A stretch of DNA of 64,000 nucleotides, from contig JARFIW010000500.1 of the NCBI GenBank assembly GCA_036346225.1, positions 186,001 to 250,000 of the forward strand, in the 5' to 3' direction. The position numbers were made by a program, and so were the translations under genes. The DNA is from Platerodrilus igneus (taxonomy: Eukaryota > Arthropoda > Insecta > Coleoptera > Lycidae). Positions 1 to 11,703 of the stretch are shown here, one piece after another; within the stretch, counting starts at the first letter, position 1, and every line of letters starts with the position of its first letter. The notes beneath the pieces are model-generated. The model was not told the origin of the DNA. It saw nothing but the letters and a program-made list of their open reading frames with translations, and searched no databases.

Positions 1-1105
1 GTTAAACAGCTTCTGCATGGCCCTTACCAGTGCTGCGGAAGAACTACTTAACCCAAACGGAACCACAGAAAACATGTAAATCTCCCCTTCAATGCTAAAC
101 CCTGTAAACTTCTTACTGTCTTCATGCAACGGAATTAACCAAAATGAATTTTTTAAATCTAGTTTACTGAAAAACTTCATCTCGTACACTTTGTACAACA
201 AATTATCCAACCCCTGCGGTTGTTCATACTGCGGTTTCGTAATCGAATTCAACTTTCTCGCATCCAAACAAATCCTTATATCCCTTTTATTGGGTTTAGG
301 AACAATAACTACCGGGTTCACATATTGAGTTTTCGCTGGTTCTATTATTCCATCTCGTAACATCTTGTTAATCTCGGCTTTAACCCTATTTCTAATAGCA
401 AACGGAATTGGATACACCTTTGTATTAAACCCGTTGTCTTCCGTGACCTCTAACTTATGCATGTATCGCCTCGCCAATCTCGGCTCTTCATTAAATAACC
501 CTACATATTTATCAAATAATTCTTCTAGCTTCGCCTTTATCTCAATACTCACTCTTCCAATCTGTTCATCCTTAATTAATCTCACAAACATATTACATAA
601 CCGTACTTTAACCTGTCTATCATCACTTGTCCTATCCATTCCTAATCCTGACTTATCTATATTATCTCCATTCCTATATTCCTCACTAACCGTAGACACC
701 ATCCATAACTTATCTTTATCAAAAATTCGAATCGACCCATCCTTACCATCTATATTCACTCCAAAATCCTCTATAAAATCCATTCCTAATATGAAATCTA
801 TATGCAACCCCTTTGTAATTAAAATTCTGCCTCTCCTGCATTTTTTCCCCTACAAATATCGGTACACGGATGATCCTATAAATCGTAGTTAACTTTTTAT
901 TCATTGCCGACCATAAATTAACCCCATCAATCGCTTCTATTCTTTCTTTTAAAAAATCCGCATGTTTTATCACTACCCTCTCATCTACCAGCGACAACTG
1001 TGAACCACTATCAACTAAAGCAACTTATAAACACTCATTTAAACTAATATTAATGAACAAAAGGTTCTTTTTATTCAAATTATAATTATTTAACAACAAG
1101 TCCTT
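1..1105 (-). pseudogene. Ty3/gypsy pol: protease and N-terminal reverse transcriptase (Gypsy-A), cut by window edge
   Basis: Read on the minus strand, the aspartic protease active site VALVDSGSQLSLVDER lies near 985-1030, and the protease ends in an ILGMDF-type block near 760. The RT follows between about 390 and 1, with the fingers/palm motifs RICLDARKLN, FSKLDLKNSFWLIPL and VPFGL, typical of Ty3/gypsy. The catalytic YxDD block, RNase H and integrase would lie left of the window. An in-frame TAA sits just before the protease active site and a frameshift near 840 splits protease from RT, so this copy cannot make a polyprotein. Frame and strand match the gag upstream (1110-3017). Family assignment is solid; the exact lineage is not resolved. 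Confidence 0.85.
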
Positions 1106-1109
1106 CAAA

Positions 1110-3017
1110 CTATAAACCACGTCGACCTTTAATCCTACACATTCGTTCGTCCAAAATTTGGCGTTTTTTTTCGGAGGGTGCCTCGTGTATCTGCACCACT
1201 TCAATTTGATCCGTGTCCTGAGTCCTTGCGCTGGTCGTTATATGGTGGACATTCGCGTCCCTGTCCGTCCGGCTATATCCGTTCTGTGTACCGACCCCTG
1301 TATTTCGACCGTCATCCGCGTTGTCGTCGCGCTGGTACCTGCTTTGTCTTTGTAAGTCGTTCTCCCGGTGTTCCCTATTGTAGTATGGTCTCCTGTTTCC
1401 GTCGTGTCCCCAGTGATTTCGGGGTCCGTGGTTAAAATAGTCCTGTCGGTAGTTGGGTCGATGTTCGTGATGGAAATTGTCCTGTCTATGGTTGGGTCGC
1501 TGTTCGTGGTACATATGTCGTCGGTTGTCATCCCTATAACCCCGGTTTTGATCCCAATGACTAATCCGTGTTTTTGCCTCCAGTGCCGTTGCCAAATCGA
1601 AATTCCTCATAACGCTTAAAAATTCCCGCAGTGTTTTAACATTATTGACCACAACCATCTTAGTCACTTCCGGCTCCATGTGGCCCGCAAGTAGTAGTAT
1701 GATGTCGTCCTCGCCCAACTTTGGTGTCAAGTGCTGTGCCTGGTTGTATTTGTCTATTGCATATTCTTCGCGAGTCCCGTGTGTCCGACTGTAGTGTCCC
1801 GTAATCAAATTTGTACGTTTGTCTGTCTGGTGCGTGTTGCTCCAGAACTGTTCCATAAATAGTCGTCGAAATTCTGCGTAGGTGTCGTACTGTCGGCGTA
1901 TGATATTGTGTCACTTTTCCGCGTTCCCTGTCAATGTCGCCCCTACTATCTGTAACTTAGTTCTTTCATTTTCCGATTCGACGATCTCGTCCAGTCTGTC
2001 TAGAAATCCCATCGGCTGTTCTGTCTTCCGTCCTTCAAATTTAGGTAGCGCGTCCCGGTTAAATTTGATGTGCTGTCCGTAGTCCAGTCCTATGCGCCGT
2101 CGTTCTAGGTCGTCCAATTTTTCATGTATTTGTCTTACGTCGTGTCCTACCCGGTTTTCTACTACAGTGACTTTGTCGTCCAGTTGTGTCTTAGTGTTCA
2201 AATTTTCGGTCTGTATCGTCTCTAAGGTTTGTCCTAAATTTCTATAGTTTGTCAAATGTCTTTTGTCGCACGTTTGAATTTCGGAATGTAACGTCGTAAA
2301 ACCACTGACCATTGTCTCCTCAACTGTCTCTACGCGTGTCTTAATTTCAGTCCGTAGGTCCGTTTTTGTCGCGTTCAAGTCTCCCTGAATCTGTACCCGC
2401 GTGTTTTCAAATTTGTCATCTATTCTGTCAATCTTTTCATGTACCTCAGTCCTTATGTCGTCCTTTACGTTTTGTATTTGCGTGAGTAGATAGTCCTGTG
2501 TATTATTCAATTTGGCCGTCAGTTCCTCGTGTGCCGTCCTAAACTCGTTTCTCAGTTCGATGTGTGAATCTTCAATTTGGTTTGTTAAAGTCGTTTGTAA
2601 AGTCGTTATTTTATTTGTTAGTTGCGTATTCGCCTCTTTTTGTTCAATCTGTGACATTTCAAATTTGTTCGATAGTTCCGCCTTCAGTTCCGTGTTTGCA
2701 TTTTCAAATTTGTTTGTTAGTTCCGTCTGTGAAGTTTTAAAATCGTTTTGCAAATTTGTTTGCAAGCTCATTATGAGTCATATTAGGTCCTGGGTTCCGG
2801 CGATTTCTGCTACCCTTACCTCCGGTGCCGTCGGCTGGTCCGTGTCCTTGTCTGACGCCTCCGGGTCAGTCTGCCTTGTCTCCGTCTCCTGGATGTCTCC
2901 GCCTGCGTCCAGCTCTATGTCTTGTGTCCTAATTTCATCGTTTTGTGTCGTGTTGTCTGCTTCAATTCCGTATATCAGTCCCGATCTCGTAATCCGTTTC
3001 ATTGCTGGGTCCGTCAT
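1110..3017 (-). pseudogene. Gypsy-A gag, long coiled-coil type, with two in-frame TGA stops
   Basis: One reading frame of about 636 codons runs from ATG at 3017 to the stop at 1110. It is interrupted by TGA at about 2775-2777 and at about 1911-1913. The first 80 residues are acidic. The middle (from 2771) is dominated by repeated polar heptad-like segments rich in Q, T, E and N, a predicted coiled coil. The capsid-like part follows (about 2000-1620) and contains a YAEFRRLFMEQFW block. The C-terminus is very rich in R, H, N and Y and looks RNA binding; I see no CCHC knuckle. Position directly downstream of the primer binding site and upstream of protease/RT identifies it as gag. Confidence 0.75.
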
Positions 3018-3139
3018 CTCTGCAGCCTATCTTTGAACTCGTATGCCTGAAAATATCTAACTACTGGCCCCACCTAATCTCAAGCTCCCGTATCCTACTA
3101 CTGTTTCTGTCTAATTTCCACTCAATCTAGCCTTTTTCA

Positions 3140-3157
3140 GCCCCACGTTGGGCGCCA
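3140..3157 (-). other. Primer binding site, tRNA-Lys type
   Basis: On the minus strand this reads TGGCGCCCAACGTGGGGC, complementary to the 3' end plus CCA of an insect tRNA-Lys(CUU) as I remember it. It lies 123 bp upstream of the gag start and directly abuts the (TA)-rich end of the presumed LTR. Confidence 0.7.
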
Positions 3158-5021
3158 ATATATATATATATATAATATTATGTAAGGGGGGGGGTACAAG
3201 GCTTCTAAGGGTAGATTTGTGTTAATAGGGGTGTATGCCAAACAACAGGGTTAATATATCAGATCTAATAATTTAAAAAACTATATTTTGCTGTACTTTA
3301 CATATGCTAAAGTATGTACCATTTTAGTTTGAAACATATGTGCCAAAAGGTAGACAACATGACTTTATGACGTTGATACAATGCACGGTACTTAAGGTTT
3401 TATACTGAGTTGATAATTTATGAGCCAGTGAAAGTACATTTGCCGTCGGAAAGCCGAACGTATTTATGGATATCTGCAACCAACAAAGCGTCCAGGTCGT
3501 GTGTAAATTATTTTGGCTTTTCTTTTAATAGAATCAACTTTTGGACGAATTGTAAAATCAAAATTAAAAGTGAATAGATATATAAAAGGTTATTGGAGAA
3601 TTGTGAAGTGTTTTTGGACCAATAGTAGAAATTAAGAATATTATAAAGACTGTAGTGAAGGTATTTTGGACACGAAAGGAAAGACGAATTGTTATTGGAT
3701 ATTGTATGTTTTAGAATTGTAATTCAAGTAAGCTAAGGTTGTTGATCTTATCGCTAAGCGAAATAAATAAAGGAGATTCTAATTTCGATTATATTCAGAT
3801 AAAGACGTGTTTTACAAAACCTGCGTTAAAAGTTGTACAAATATTTATTGAAATAAAAGTTTATGTGAATTAAAGAGTTTAATTTAGTAAAGTGAAAGTA
3901 ATAAGAAGCATCGAGAGTATAAAGGCAACGAGTATTAAAGAAGATTTAGAGTGGTTACTAGTGCGACGGGAAAAGCGACGATTATTTAGGTTTGAGAAAG
4001 ATTGGTGTTGGATTTGGGAAGATTTGGTTTAACGGCAGCAGGAGATTTGAGTGGATATATAAGGCAACGACGATATTGATAATTTTTGGAGTGATTTGAG
4101 CAGATTGACGGTAGAAGGACATCGTGTGGATATTATAGGAATAGCAGGAGAGGATTGATTTAAAATAGGACGGCTGGATTGATTTGGATTGAGCAAGGAG
4201 AGGATTGATTGGAATACGAAGTAGGGAAACAGGAGAGCAGTAGATTGCGAGGAAGAATTAACGCAGGGAAGTAGATACAACGGTTTTTTTTAAATTATAA
4301 ATTGGGGTAAAATTATTTCAGATTTGGGGTCAACGAAATTGGTTAAGAACACCTGGAGGCGATACGCAAGTGAACTACGATTGAGAATCCTTGTGAAGGT
4401 GCGTACGGTGAATACGATCTTGAGCCAGCAGTAAAAGAAGGCCTTCAGCGCGGTATAATTCAGGTAAGTACCGTGAATATATTAAAACGTCAAAATTAAA
4501 GTCATAAATAGTATACATAAATTAATTTGGCACCAAGCAATATTGATCTGTTAAAATTTGGCACATATAGTAAATCAGTGCATTAAAAAAAGTGGTAAAA
4601 CAAACGAGTGTGCAGTTTGGTTGGGTAGTGAACATCTACTCACGATTGAACTCACGGTGAGTAAGGTGAACACCCTGAGATTAAGGTTTCATATAGTCGA
4701 GGCATAATATATAGTAAACAGTAAATAGATAACCAACCAAACGTTGCTAAAGCACCTCAAAATAGAAGTCATTTATTGAATACTAAAATAGGGACGACGA
4801 CAAAAGACGTGTAGCAAATTTTGTTTAAATAAATAAAGTAGTAAAGTTTATAATCAGATATATTTATTATAAATAAAAATAAAAGGGTGGAGGGGTGGAG
4901 TAAACAAGCAAAAGTAAAAGTAGTAGCTAGGAGAATATATATGAAAATAAACAAATATTTAAAAATAATATACTACCATACATGTAAGAAATGTGTATAT
5001 ACATCTAAACATAAAACAAAA
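3158..5021. other. Presumed Gypsy-A LTR, then AT-rich DNA without a recognised gene
   Basis: By position the 5' LTR of Gypsy-A must begin at 3158, where a (TA)n tract and a poly-G run (about 3186-3193) are found. Its far end cannot be fixed because the partner LTR is outside the window. A TATA-like tatataaaagg near 3581 and an AATAAATAAA near 3764 are on the plus strand and may be chance. The part nearest 5021 may hold the 3' LTR of the BEL element. No open frame here looks like a protein. Confidence 0.35.
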
Positions 5022-5455
5022 TTAAAATACCGGTAGCGGCGCTAGTTTGACCAAAGGTCGTTTTAATGTGCCATGTGCAGTTTTGATCTCAGCGACACGT
5101 ATAATACCCTCCGCACCGGGAAAGGTATTAATAATACGACCAAACTTCCATTGAAGTGGAGAAAGCTGGTCGTCCTTGATGAAGACAATAGTGTCCTTTT
5201 CAACTTGTCGGACACCCACCTTAGAGTGCCATTTAACTTTCTGATTCAGAGTATGTAAGTACTCATGGCTCCAGCAAGCCCAAAAATCTTGATGGAGTTT
5301 TTGCAGGAGTTTCCACCTGCTCTTTAATGATAAAACGTTGGTTGAATGGTCCTCATCTGGTGGTGCAGAAAGAGGCTCCATAGTTAGGAAATGACCTGGT
5401 GTTAAGTAACGCAAGTCATTTGGATCCGAACTCAAAGCGCAGAGTGGCCTTGAAT
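5022..5455 (-). pseudogene. BEL/Pao pol C-terminal domain (DUF5641-like)
   Basis: Continues the integrase in another frame. LNSRPLC and SSDPNDLRYLTPGHFL blocks are followed by an SRWKLLQKLHQDFWACWSHEYL segment (split here: SRWKLLQKLHQDFWAC, then WSHEYL), and an SH3-like strand-rich end with VFIKDD and PLQWKFGRI. This is the characteristic C-terminal tail of BEL/Pao pol. It ends with a stop at 5022. Confidence 0.85.
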
Positions 5456-6403
5456 TTAAAACAGAGTAAGAACTGTGTAAAGTTCCTCAAAGGTAAGTTT
5501 TTGTTCGCCGATTACGCGAGCTAGGTGTGTCTTTACCGACTTAACACCGCTTTCCCACAAGCCACCGAAGTGAGGGGCGCTAGGTGGATTAAACGACCAC
5601 TTTATCTTTTCTGAGGTTACTGCACTATGCAGATAACTCGTAAGCTGACGATAGGCACCTACAAAATTAGTACCGCAATCACTAAATACTTGAGAACAGC
5701 GTCCTCGACGTGCTATAAATCGCCGCAAAGCGGCAAGAAACGCGTCTGCCGACAAATCCGAAACAAGTTCAATATGTGCTGCCTTAGTGGCAAAACAAAC
5801 AAAAATGCAAATATAGGTCTTAAGAGTTTTAGAGCCTCGTAGGCGGCTAGCCTTTATAAAAAGAGGGCCAGCAAAATCAATGCCAACAATACTGAACGGT
5901 TTGATTTGGGTAATACGTGCTGCCGGTAGGTCTCCCATAGGAGGAGTTACCAGGACCGGTTTGGTACGAAAACATCTATGACATGATGATAAATAATTTC
6001 GGATTGAATTTTTAATAGAAAGGATCCAGAAATTCTGTTGGATAAGATACGCTGTGGTATTAACACCGGGATGGCAATACCTTTCATGAGTTGACCGAAT
6101 GATAAGTTCGGTTAATCGGTGCCGCTGAGGCAATAACGCAGGAAACTTTTCGAAATAGGAAAGCGAAGAATGTGTCAAGCGCCCACCTACTCTTAAGATA
6201 TTTTGTGGATCAACAAATGGAGAAAGTTTTTGCAAGCTTTTAAATAATTTACGGTTTGCCTTGATGGAAGCTATTTCCTTTGAAAATGTAACATTTTGTA
6301 CATGCCGAACGATAATCATGAGAGCATTGTGTGATTCAATGTCTGTTAAGGGACCCGTATGACGTTGGGCCATGGGTTTAGAAAATCTATAAATGTAAGC
6401 CAC
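5456..6403 (-). pseudogene. BEL/Pao integrase, catalytic residues intact
   Basis: A 315-codon frame with the zinc-binding H-x3-H ... C-x2-C module (HERYCHPGVN ... CHRCFR), then the DDE catalytic core. The first aspartate is in VGIDFAGPL, the second in FSDCGTNFVGA and the glutamate in HFGGLWESGVKSVK. All integrase signature residues look intact, unlike the RT. The frame ends prematurely by frameshift at about 5470, just before the C-terminal domain. Confidence 0.87.
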
Positions 6404-7086
6404 GATGCCTTGGATTTTATATAACGATGAAAAGCGACTTAGTAAAATGTCAATGACGTTTGGATCTGTTTGAGCGACAAATGTTAGGATCTTCTTTTCC
6501 GTAGTTACCTCAGCAATTGAGGTTGACCATGTTGGTTGAGGCGGCCACGAGTCACTAGGGTAGTGAAGCCATTCAGGCCCCCGCCCACCATAGCGAACAT
6601 GAAATAACTGCGCATTAATCCCCGAGATGCAGGATCAGCCGGATTATGCGAAGAATTAATATAAAATCATCGACTAGGTGCAATGATTTCTTGAATGTGG
6701 CTAACACGGTTTGCCACAAAAGTTTTCCAACGAAAAGGTGGAGAACGTATCCAAGTGAGAGCGACCGTAGAATCACTCCACGCTAAAACATCGGAGATTT
6801 CAATCAAGCCTTGATAAGACCGAATGGTAAAAGAAAGTAAATCGGTTAATAAAACGGCGGCACATAATTCCAAACGTGGAATTGAAATGCGCTTAATTGG
6901 AGCTACTTTTGTTTTAGCGGTTACAAATTGTACAGTTATTTCTCCAGTAGTTTGATTTATGAACTGGAAATATACTACCGCTGCATACCCTACCTCGCTA
7001 GCATCGCAAAACCCATGCAAATGACAAGTAAAAGGATCCGAAGGTGGTAAACAACGTGGTAACTTTAATGACGACAATAACGGCAA
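6404..7086 (-). pseudogene. BEL/Pao RNase H / Peptidase_A17 region
   Basis: Directly in frame with the RT but separated from it by TAG at 7087-7089. It contains the conserved HGFCDASEVGYAAVVYF and ISIPRLELCAAVLL blocks and the WSDSTVALTWIRS block of the BEL RNase H region (6667-7086). Downstream, a NPADPASRG motif (about 6615-6650) continues the domain but is broken by frameshifts before the integrase frame begins near 6403. Confidence 0.82.
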
Positions 7087-7756
7087 CTATTCTTGATACT
7101 GCTGCCATTGAGACGAAATGTCTGCTGGTGGGATGTCATCCCAATTTAAACCTAACATCCACAGATGCTGGATTAGGCGTTTTGCAAAAAGTGTTAGTGG
7201 GGCTAAAAATCCTAATGGATCATATATTCTGGCAACTTGCGAAAGTATGTTGCGCTTTGTACATATTGGGTTTAATGGTTTAACCCGAAATGAGAAAATA
7301 TCTTCTGTAGGTGACCATTGAAGACCTAATATTTTTATTGATTCGTCAGAATGGAAATCGAGAGAAGTATATTGGCAAAAATCTGACGGAATGCCTTCCA
7401 AAATAGAAGCTGAATTAGAACTCCATTTTCGAAGTTCAAACCCAGCCGAATGTAAAAGTCGAATAAGCTGATCTTTAATTTCTCGGGCCGATTGTATAGA
7501 ATCTCCACCGGCGACGAAATAGTCAATATATAGATTTGACCGTATAGCCTCAGCGGCTAACGGAAACCTTTTGCATTCGTCAATGGCTACTTGCTGAAGA
7601 GTTTTTAATGCTAGATAAGGCGATGACTTAATACCATAGGTCACTGTATTTAGCTGATAAGTCTGAATGGGTTCTTCTGCGGAGAACCGCCACACAATTA
7701 ATTGAAACCTTCGATGTTCTTCGGTAACCAAAAAACGAAACGATGAGTACGAAATC
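7087..7756 (-). pseudogene. BEL/Pao reverse transcriptase palm, catalytic site mutated
   Basis: Frame 7087-7731 carries the RT palm and connection of a BEL element (TYGIKSSPYLALKTL, then a DPLGFLAPLTLFAKRL block). The catalytic block reads YIDYF at about 7514-7534 where active elements have Y-x-D-D, so the second aspartate is replaced by tyrosine (GAC TAT). The segment that should hold the first catalytic aspartate is deleted near 7720, where the sequence jumps from a conserved LLRFRTHRF segment to VTEEHRRFQLIVWR with a frame change. Both lesions make this RT dead. Confidence 0.85.
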
Positions 7757-10090
7757 TCAGTAAGATTGACGAAATGTCGTTTTGGAGACTAGGTCCAGCC
7801 AATTGAGTGTCATTAAGTGACACGTTGTTTTTAACCTTTGCAGAGGCGTCAAAAACCACACAATTTTAGAAATATGACCTTTCTCTTTAAACACAGGGTG
7901 ATGGGGTAAAAAATAATTATCGTTCCCAACGGGCGGAGAATCGAGTAATGCCATATGACCCGCATCAAGATAGTCCTGCATGAAATTGTTGTACTGTGCG
8001 CGTAGCTCCGGTTGAGCATGCAATTTGCGCTCTAAGGAAAATAGTCGTTTTTTAGCCATGTCAAAGGACTTATCAAAAATGGGCAAAGTATCGTTGAACG
8101 GTAACGCAACAATAAAACGACCGCTAGGGTCACGAGAAAACGTGTTTTCAAAAATCAAATCTGCCTTTTCTTCTTCTGGAGAAGTATAAGGCTTGGATGG
8201 CAACTCTTCTATCTCCCAAAAACGCCTTAGGGTCTGGTCGATAGGATCTTCTACAGAAGTAAAAAATGCTTGGACAGTATCAGACTGCAAGCCTTTTGTG
8301 GGACCAATAATAGTCCAACCAAAAATTGTATTTATGGCGGCAGGCTGAAGAAATTTGCCATGTATAACACCGCCATTGATGATGAACGGATAAACATCTG
8401 CTCCAAGGAGCATGTCAATAGTTCCTGGAGAGTTCCAGGTCGGGTCTGCAAACTGCAGGCCGCATAAGTGTTCCCAATTATTAGGAACTTCAACGCTAGG
8501 TAATTTGACAGATATTGACGAAAGCACAAAAGTTGTGACTTCTAGAGATTTTTCAGAGTCTAAAATAGAGCGAATGGTGCAGCTGACGGCACCCCTATTG
8601 ACCGCTGAAGTTGTCTGCCCAAGTCCATAAATCGGAACTTGAGAACGTATGCGTGGAAGCCAAAGTTTGCTCACGCAATCGTCTCGAATAAAGCTAGCTT
8701 GAGAGCCAGGGTCTAAGAGTACCCTGATCGGTTTGTATCTACCAGAACGATCTTGAACTTCCACAACAGCAGTGGAGAGTAAGACAGTAACCCCAAGATT
8801 TAAATTCATCTGTGAAGACAAAACATTTGCCGGAATAGGAGAGGCTGACTGCGTCCTATTGGCATTTTTATGCATAGGTGTAGCGGTCGGTTCTGCTGAA
8901 CGGCTAGAAGCAGGTTGCGCTTCAAAATGTAGCAAGGTATAATGCGGCTTGGCGCAAGTTCGACAAGAATTATAAAATTTGCATTGCATGGACGCATGGT
9001 CTGTTCGTAAGCAATTTAAACAAAGGCGTAAGCGTTTGACAATGTCGAAACGTTCGGTCGGAGTTTTTTTTAGAAACGATTGACATCTATAAATTAAGTG
9101 ATTGCCTTTGCAAGAAGGACAATGATGCGAAAATGAATTCTTTGAGTCACTGGAGCTACTTGGTGTATCCAGTGAAACTACGTTAGAAGAAACTCTTGGT
9201 TTAAATTGAAACGCTGAGGATTTCTTAGGCACTGATGTGTGAGCTGTATGAACAGTCGTCGAATAAAAAACAGGTGCGGTTGAAGAAAAGGTTTCCAACG
9301 CTGCACATTGTTGAGTTAAAAAATATCTCAAATCATCGAAATTGGGTATTTGCTTCGGATCCGATTGGAGTTCAAAGCGTTTTCTAGTAAACGGATCGAG
9401 TTTTTCTAAAAGAAAATCGACCAGGATGAAGTTCCAATGTTCAGTAGGAAATTTTAAATTAGTTAGAACAGCAAGGTTCTCTGAAAAACAATCAATAAGT
9501 GCCCTAAGTTTCTTAGGGTCTTCTGATTTTAAAGGTGGAAAGTCTTTCATAGCTTTCCAATGCAAAGTTGCTAATAAACGTGGATTGCTAAATCGCTCAC
9601 GCAAGACATTGTATGAAATAATAAAATTATCCCCCGAAATGGGTACCGATTTAATGATTTTCAAAGACTCCCTGCTACAGCAATTGATAAGGTGATTTAA
9701 TTTCTCGATATTGGTCAGCGACGCATTATTATAAACCAGACTGTCAAATAAATCGATAAAAGATGAGAATTCCGTTACCTCATTATTAAAATGTGGGAGC
9801 TTTAACGGTAACAATTTTGATCCCGTGCTGCTAGGAGCATTTTCCGTAATTTGTGCCCGCATTTCTTGCATCGTTTCAAGATGCAGCAGTATGCAATAAT
9901 AAGCGGAATCCACTTCCTTCCGTAAAGCGTTGTAATTCAATAATTCTACATCGTTACATGAAGCTAAGACATCAATTAAAACCCTATTAAAATTGGAGTA
10001 AATGTCATTTACTCCCCTTGTTTGAATATGGAACAACGTTTTTAAACTTGAATCACTTTGTATAGCGTTGCCAAGTTCCAACATCTCCAT
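7757..10090 (-). pseudogene. BEL/Pao gag, zinc knuckles and protease
   Basis: This 777-codon frame opens with the helical gag domain. It includes the motif LPHFNNEVTEFSSFIDLFDS (about residues 100-120), characteristic of the BEL DUF1759 region. Two zinc knuckles follow: CPSCKGNHLIYRC (C-x2-C-x3-H-x4-C) and CLNCLRTDHASMQC (C-x2-C-x4-H-x4-C). The protease core reads RVLLDPGSQASFI; the family normally has D-S/T-G, so the DPG here is probably a damaging change. The frame then enters the RT but slips out of frame near 7865, and its last ~40 residues are not authentic. Clearly a retroelement polyprotein, not a host gene. Confidence 0.88.
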
Positions 10091-10168
10091 AATGCGTACC
10101 TTAAGTAATTCGAGTTCTGCTAAATGTGTTTTTTCGGAGCCATAGTGACTGTTATTCTGAAAGACCTA

Positions 10169-11703
10169 CAATAAAATGCTGTAAAACGGTAACCGCTCAG
10201 ATGTGCGCTGAGAAATATTAAAATATTATGGGTTGTTGTTCAAGGCACGAAAAATGTAAAATAGCGCATAAATCAATAAATCACGTTTATGACTATTAGC
10301 CTGCAATGGGTCTTAAGCAAAAGCGTGGAAAACCTAACGGTTTGTCAAACAAAGCGTAGAGATAAAATTTACAGTTTAAGAACGGGCGGCTTTTACATCA
10401 AAGATCACAGGAACATGTGGCTAACGTAGTGCAAGAAAGATGCAGCTTTTACTTTTATTACTCTTTGCAGATGTATTCAATATTTTACTGCAAACCGACT
10501 GAAGGGTTGTATGTGATACAAAACGTGCAATGGCTTTTACACAAAGCAAATCCCTTTACCTTTCTTATTTAAGAAGTATAAAGCAAATTATAATTTTCAG
10601 GTTGCTGTGTGTTTTATATGCCGCTAAAATAAATTTAAGACTAAAAACTAAGAAATTTGATGTTAAAGGATTTGTTTGTAACTAAACGCTTGTTGGTTTA
10701 ATTACGGCGAAATTGCTTAATTTAATTTAACGAAAGTATATAGCTAATATTGTACATATTTTAACCCGATAAATATGGGGTTTGAACACAAATTTAAAGC
10801 TAAAATAATTGATTAAAAAACACGCTCGCTGATGTGCAAAATAATATTTAATTTAGGACATGCGTATAAAACCATAAGACTAGTGAAATTCGGATCGCAT
10901 GGACCAATAAAATGTATGGATGTTAAGGTGATCTAGATATGTTAATTATAGGGAAGGACCAATTGCTTTGTAGCAATACCGATGGCAGTGTAGCGGTTAT
11001 GTAATAAATAAAGCAACTAGGACAAACTACTTAATAAAGGATATAAATACCTTAAAGCCTGTGCCGCTCGGGGCAATAAAAGTCACACACAACAGGTTAG
11101 CGGACAACCAAGAACACGCACTTTGGGTGTGGTGTCGCTTCCAAAAGCTCTCATACAATTGTCTTCTGTAACGGTTCGAGTACGACTGTGTCACTTCACG
11201 CACTCCCACTGCCGGTATAAATGTTTCACTAAACTGTAGGGTACCCGCACTAATGGTATTTATTGCCACCAATACCAAATTGTTCGATGATGACGTAACA
11301 ATACCAATAGACGTAAGAAGACGACCAGATCTTCGGATGCTTGGGAAATTTATATACGAGGTAGGATTAAAATTGTGGCGGTTGTACTCGCTTAAGCATT
11401 GACTTGTATTAATAAGGAGATTTTGAAATAATTTAACGAGCACGTTTTTGTGCGTAATGGCGCTAACCATCATAATGCTTATGCTAGTGCAACTGAGAAT
11501 TTGGGCGATGTTTTTGCTAATTTATGCACTGTTGCATGCTTTTACTTATTTAGGTATTTATTAATTTATTTATATATTTATTTATGTTTATTTATATACT
11601 TACATTATATTTATACTTATTTTATATTTATATTTTTGCCTGTATTTTTGTTCTGGCTTGATTTTATTTGCTAGACGTTTTGCCGCCAATTTTTGGGTGC
11701 AGT
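10169..11703. other. Presumed BEL 5' leader/LTR and unannotated AT-rich DNA
   Basis: The BEL leader and 5' LTR should lie in the left part, but I could not match it to sequence near 4300-5000. A 148-codon minus-strand frame at 11027-11473 has no recognisable motif; it could be a chance frame or a relic. Nothing else is supported. Confidence 0.3.

Larger units (their letters stand above)
5022..10168 (-). mobile_element. BEL/Pao LTR retrotransposon body, decayed
   Basis: Domain order on the minus strand is gag (DUF1759-like), zinc knuckles, aspartic protease (DUF1758-like), RT, RNase H/Peptidase_A17 region, H2C2 zinc finger plus DDE integrase, and the DUF5641-like C-terminal domain. That order is diagnostic of BEL/Pao. 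Breaks include a frameshift near 7865, a deletion plus frameshift near 7720, an in-frame TAG at 7087-7089, frameshifts between 6404 and 6666 and a break near 5456. The gag frame stays open upstream of the ATG at 10090 to about 10168, so the original start may have been further upstream. LTR limits could not be found by eye. Confidence 0.87.

Noticed and set aside
1158..3036. Plus-strand frames opposite gag (1158-1355, 1178-1435, 1368-1619, 1882-2082, 2512-3036)
   Set aside because: They are shadows of the minus-strand gag frame, whose biased codons keep the other strand open.
3580..3780. Plus-strand LTR with TATA box and AATAAA
   Set aside because: No plus-strand primer binding site or retroelement coding sequence follows; the adjacent gypsy element is on the minus strand.
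11027..11473. 148-codon minus-strand ORF as a gene
   Set aside because: No motif, no supporting start or splice context, and position next to the BEL 5' end makes chance or LTR sequence likely.
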